A stretch of 7,382 nucleotides of DNA from Candidatus Neomicrothrix sp. UBA2110. GTDB lineage: Bacteria > Actinomycetota > Acidimicrobiia > Acidimicrobiales > Poriferisodalaceae. The position numbers and the translations under genes are program-made. Shown one piece after another: positions 5,997-7,382 of this stretch (the first letter of the stretch is position 1; the number at the start of each line of letters is the position of its first letter). The DNA is taken from the NCBI GenBank assembly GCA_002331465.1, contig DCYM01000197.1, forward strand, positions 3,229-10,610. Direction: 5' to 3'. A model generated the notes under the pieces. It did not search any database, was not told where the DNA came from, and was given only the letters and a program-made list of their open reading frames with translations.

Positions 5997-7382
5997 TTAT
6001 GGACCTCCCGTTTGACGCTGCTGCAACTTCGCCCATTCGTCCCGCAATCCAACCGTTCGATGGAACAAACGCGGATCGTCTTCATCTACAGCGAAATATC
6101 CGAGCCGTTCGAACTGAAGCACGTCGTCGTTGGGGAGTTCACCCAGTTCCGGTTCGAATTTACAACCAGTGATGATTTCTCGCGACGTTGGATTCAAATC
6201 ATCAATCGGCTCACCGGTTTTTTCACCGGGTACTTCCGCGGTGAAGAGCCTCTCATACAAAGCGACGGCACCGTCTAAGGCGTGGTTAGCCTCGACCCAG
6301 TGAATAGTGGCCTTCACCTTGCGGCCATCGGGCGCAGCGCCTCCCGCGGTTAGAGGGTCATATGTGCAGTGGACTTCCGTCACGTTGCCATCGTCGTCTT
6401 GGACATCTCCGGTACAAGTCACCAAGTAGCCGCCCCGTAAGCGAACTTCGCGACCAGGTGACAGCCGAAAATATTTGGGCGGTGGCTCCTGCCGGTAATC
6501 ATCGTGTTCGATCCAAAGTTCGCCGCTGAATGGGGCCAGTCGGGTCCCATCTGCCTCATTCTCCGGGTTATTCATCAAGGACCGATATTCGATAACTGGC
6601 TGCCCATTGTCATCCGCAGGCCAATTTGTGATGATCAATTTGAGTGGCCGCAGAACTGCCATGCGGCGCTGAGCCTTCGCATTGAGTTCTGTGCGCACGA
6701 AGGATTCGAGTAGCTCTATCGCGTGCCGTGAATTCGTCCGCGAAACCCCAACAAACGAACAGAATTCCCGAATCGCTGAAGGTGGGTACCCGCGGCGGCG
6801 TAAAGCTTTGAGCGTCGGCAGCCGGGGGTCGTCCCACCCGTCAATCTCGGCCCGATCGACCAGCTCCTTTAACTTACGTTTTGACGTCACAGTATGCGTG
6901 AGTTCAAGCCGAGCGAACTCTGTTTGGTATGGCGCCGGCCTATCAAGAGGCAGATTGTCTAGGAACCATTTATAGAGGGCTCGGTTGTCCGAGAATTCAA
7001 GTGAGCAAAGGGAATGCGTTACTCCTTCTATGGCATCGCCTTGACCATGTGCCCAATCGTATGTTGGGTAGATGGCCCAATCCCGACCGGTCCGATGGTG
7101 CTCCTCTGTTCGAATCCGATACATGATGGGATCGCGAAGCTGCATGTTTTCATTCTGCATGTCGATCAGAGCTCGCAGTACCCGGCTTCCTTCAGGAAAT
7201 TCGCCGTCCTTCATCCGCCGGAAAAGGTCAAGGTTTTCGGCAACTGATCGACTCCGGAACGGACTGATCACACCTGCCTTTCCGAAGCCGCCACGTTGCT
7301 TCGAGATAGTGGCGCTGTCTTGATCATCGACATAGGCAAGGCCTGCCTGAATCAAGTGTTCCGCCCATTCATAAAGCTGGGG
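5997..7382 (-). CDS. glnS: Glutaminyl-tRNA synthetase (5' end outside window)
   Basis: The frame is open at the right edge (reading PQLYEWAEHLIQAGLAYVDD) and ends with TAA at 5999-5997, giving 461 residues. E. coli GlnRS has 554, so roughly the first 90-100, including the HIGH motif, are missing. The sequence follows E. coli GlnRS closely: PFRSRSVAENL, LRALIDMQ, RDPIMYRI, YPTYDWAHGQGDAIEG, THSLCSLEF, EGWDDPR-like DGWDDPRLPTLKALRRRGY, REFCSFVGV, then the C-terminal beta-barrel anticodon-binding region (FSGELWIEHDDY, GREVRLRGGY, DGRKVKATIHWV, FHRTVGLRDEWAK). This makes it GlnRS and not GluRS. It charges tRNA-Gln directly with glutamine. The class I KMSKS-equivalent loop reads VTSKRK (6890-6873) where E. 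coli has VMSKRK. No YqeY domain is fused at the C-terminus. The downstream SDR gene follows after one base. Confidence 0.95.
   Translation of the reverse strand, partial: PQLYEWAEHLIQAGLAYVDDQDSATISKQRGGFGKAGVISPFRSRSVAENLDLFRRMKDGEFPEGSRVLRALIDMQNENMQLRDPIMYRIRTEEHHRTGRDWAIYPTYDWAHGQGDAIEGVTHSLCSLEFSDNRALYKWFLDNLPLDRPAPYQTEFARLELTHTVTSKRKLKELVDRAEIDGWDDPRLPTLKALRRRGYPPSAIREFCSFVGVSRTNSRHAIELLESFVRTELNAKAQRRMAVLRPLKLIITNWPADDNGQPVIEYRSLMNNPENEADGTRLAPFSGELWIEHDDYRQEPPPKYFRLSPGREVRLRGGYLVTCTGDVQDDDGNVTEVHCTYDPLTAGGAAPDGRKVKATIHWVEANHALDGAVALYERLFTAEVPGEKTGEPIDDLNPTSREIITGCKFEPELGELPNDDVLQFERLGYFAVDEDDPRLFHRTVGLRDEWAKLQQRQTGGP
6004..6009 (-). promoter_or_regulatory. Ribosome binding site deciding the SDR start
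   Basis: GGGAGG on the minus strand (6009 to 6004) lies eight bases before GTG 5995 and inside the last codons of glnS. It supports the GTG start over the in-frame ATG at 6085 and suggests coupled translation of the two genes. Confidence 0.7.

Noticed and set aside
5996..6085. N-terminal extension of the SDR from ATG 6085
   Set aside because: It would overlap glnS by about 90 bases, while GTG 5995 has a strong ribosome site and fits the normal SDR N-terminus.

Overview
The window carries nine protein-coding genes packed almost edge to edge, with moderate GC and no RNA genes, insertion sequences or CRISPR arrays that I can see. The mix (an HcxB-like Ldh2 dehydrogenase, a zinc alcohol dehydrogenase, a double-hotdog thioesterase, DUF1330, an SDR and a partial metallo-beta-lactamase-fold hydrolase) resembles uncultivated environmental actinobacteria such as Acidimicrobiia. 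This placement is a low-confidence impression from protein style. A glutaminyl-tRNA synthetase at the right edge is not typical of most actinobacteria, so the phylum should be treated as open.

Layout: (1) plus strand, 1-1476: the 3' end of an MBL-fold hydrolase gene, then an Ldh2-family NAD(P)-dependent hydroxyacid dehydrogenase. (2) Minus strand, 1533-2627: a zinc-dependent alcohol dehydrogenase, convergent with the first pair. (3) An 87-bp divergent intergenic region with a 42-bp imperfect dyad. (4) Plus strand, 2715-5220: a likely four-gene operon of a class I glutamine amidotransferase, an AhpD/carboxymuconolactone-decarboxylase-like protein, a tandem-hotdog acyl-CoA thioesterase and a DUF1330 protein. 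(5) Minus strand, 5240-7382: glnS (5' end outside the window) followed after one base by an SDR oxidoreductase gene.

The main discovery is in block 4. The AhpD-like gene looks broken into two ORFs by a TGA at 3707-3709, but both halves are in the same frame. The TGA falls exactly where the second cysteine of the family's redox CxxC motif belongs, giving Cys-Phe-His-UGA. It is followed at once by a stem-loop with bacterial SECIS geometry: a 7-bp apical stem, a GUU loop beginning 21 nt after the UGA, and lower stems reaching back to the UGA. The best reading is one 190-residue selenoprotein with Sec84 in a CxxU motif, so the host should encode selA, selB, selC and selD elsewhere. AhpD-like selenoproteins have been reported from metagenomic surveys, so the family is not wholly new. 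The operon setting and the changed proton-relay residue may be.

How the genes work together is mostly inference. The plus-strand operon could couple thiol/selenol peroxide or disulfide chemistry with acyl-CoA turnover. The dehydrogenases on either side suggest hydroxyacid, alcohol and carbonyl metabolism. Nothing in the sequence identifies the substrates.
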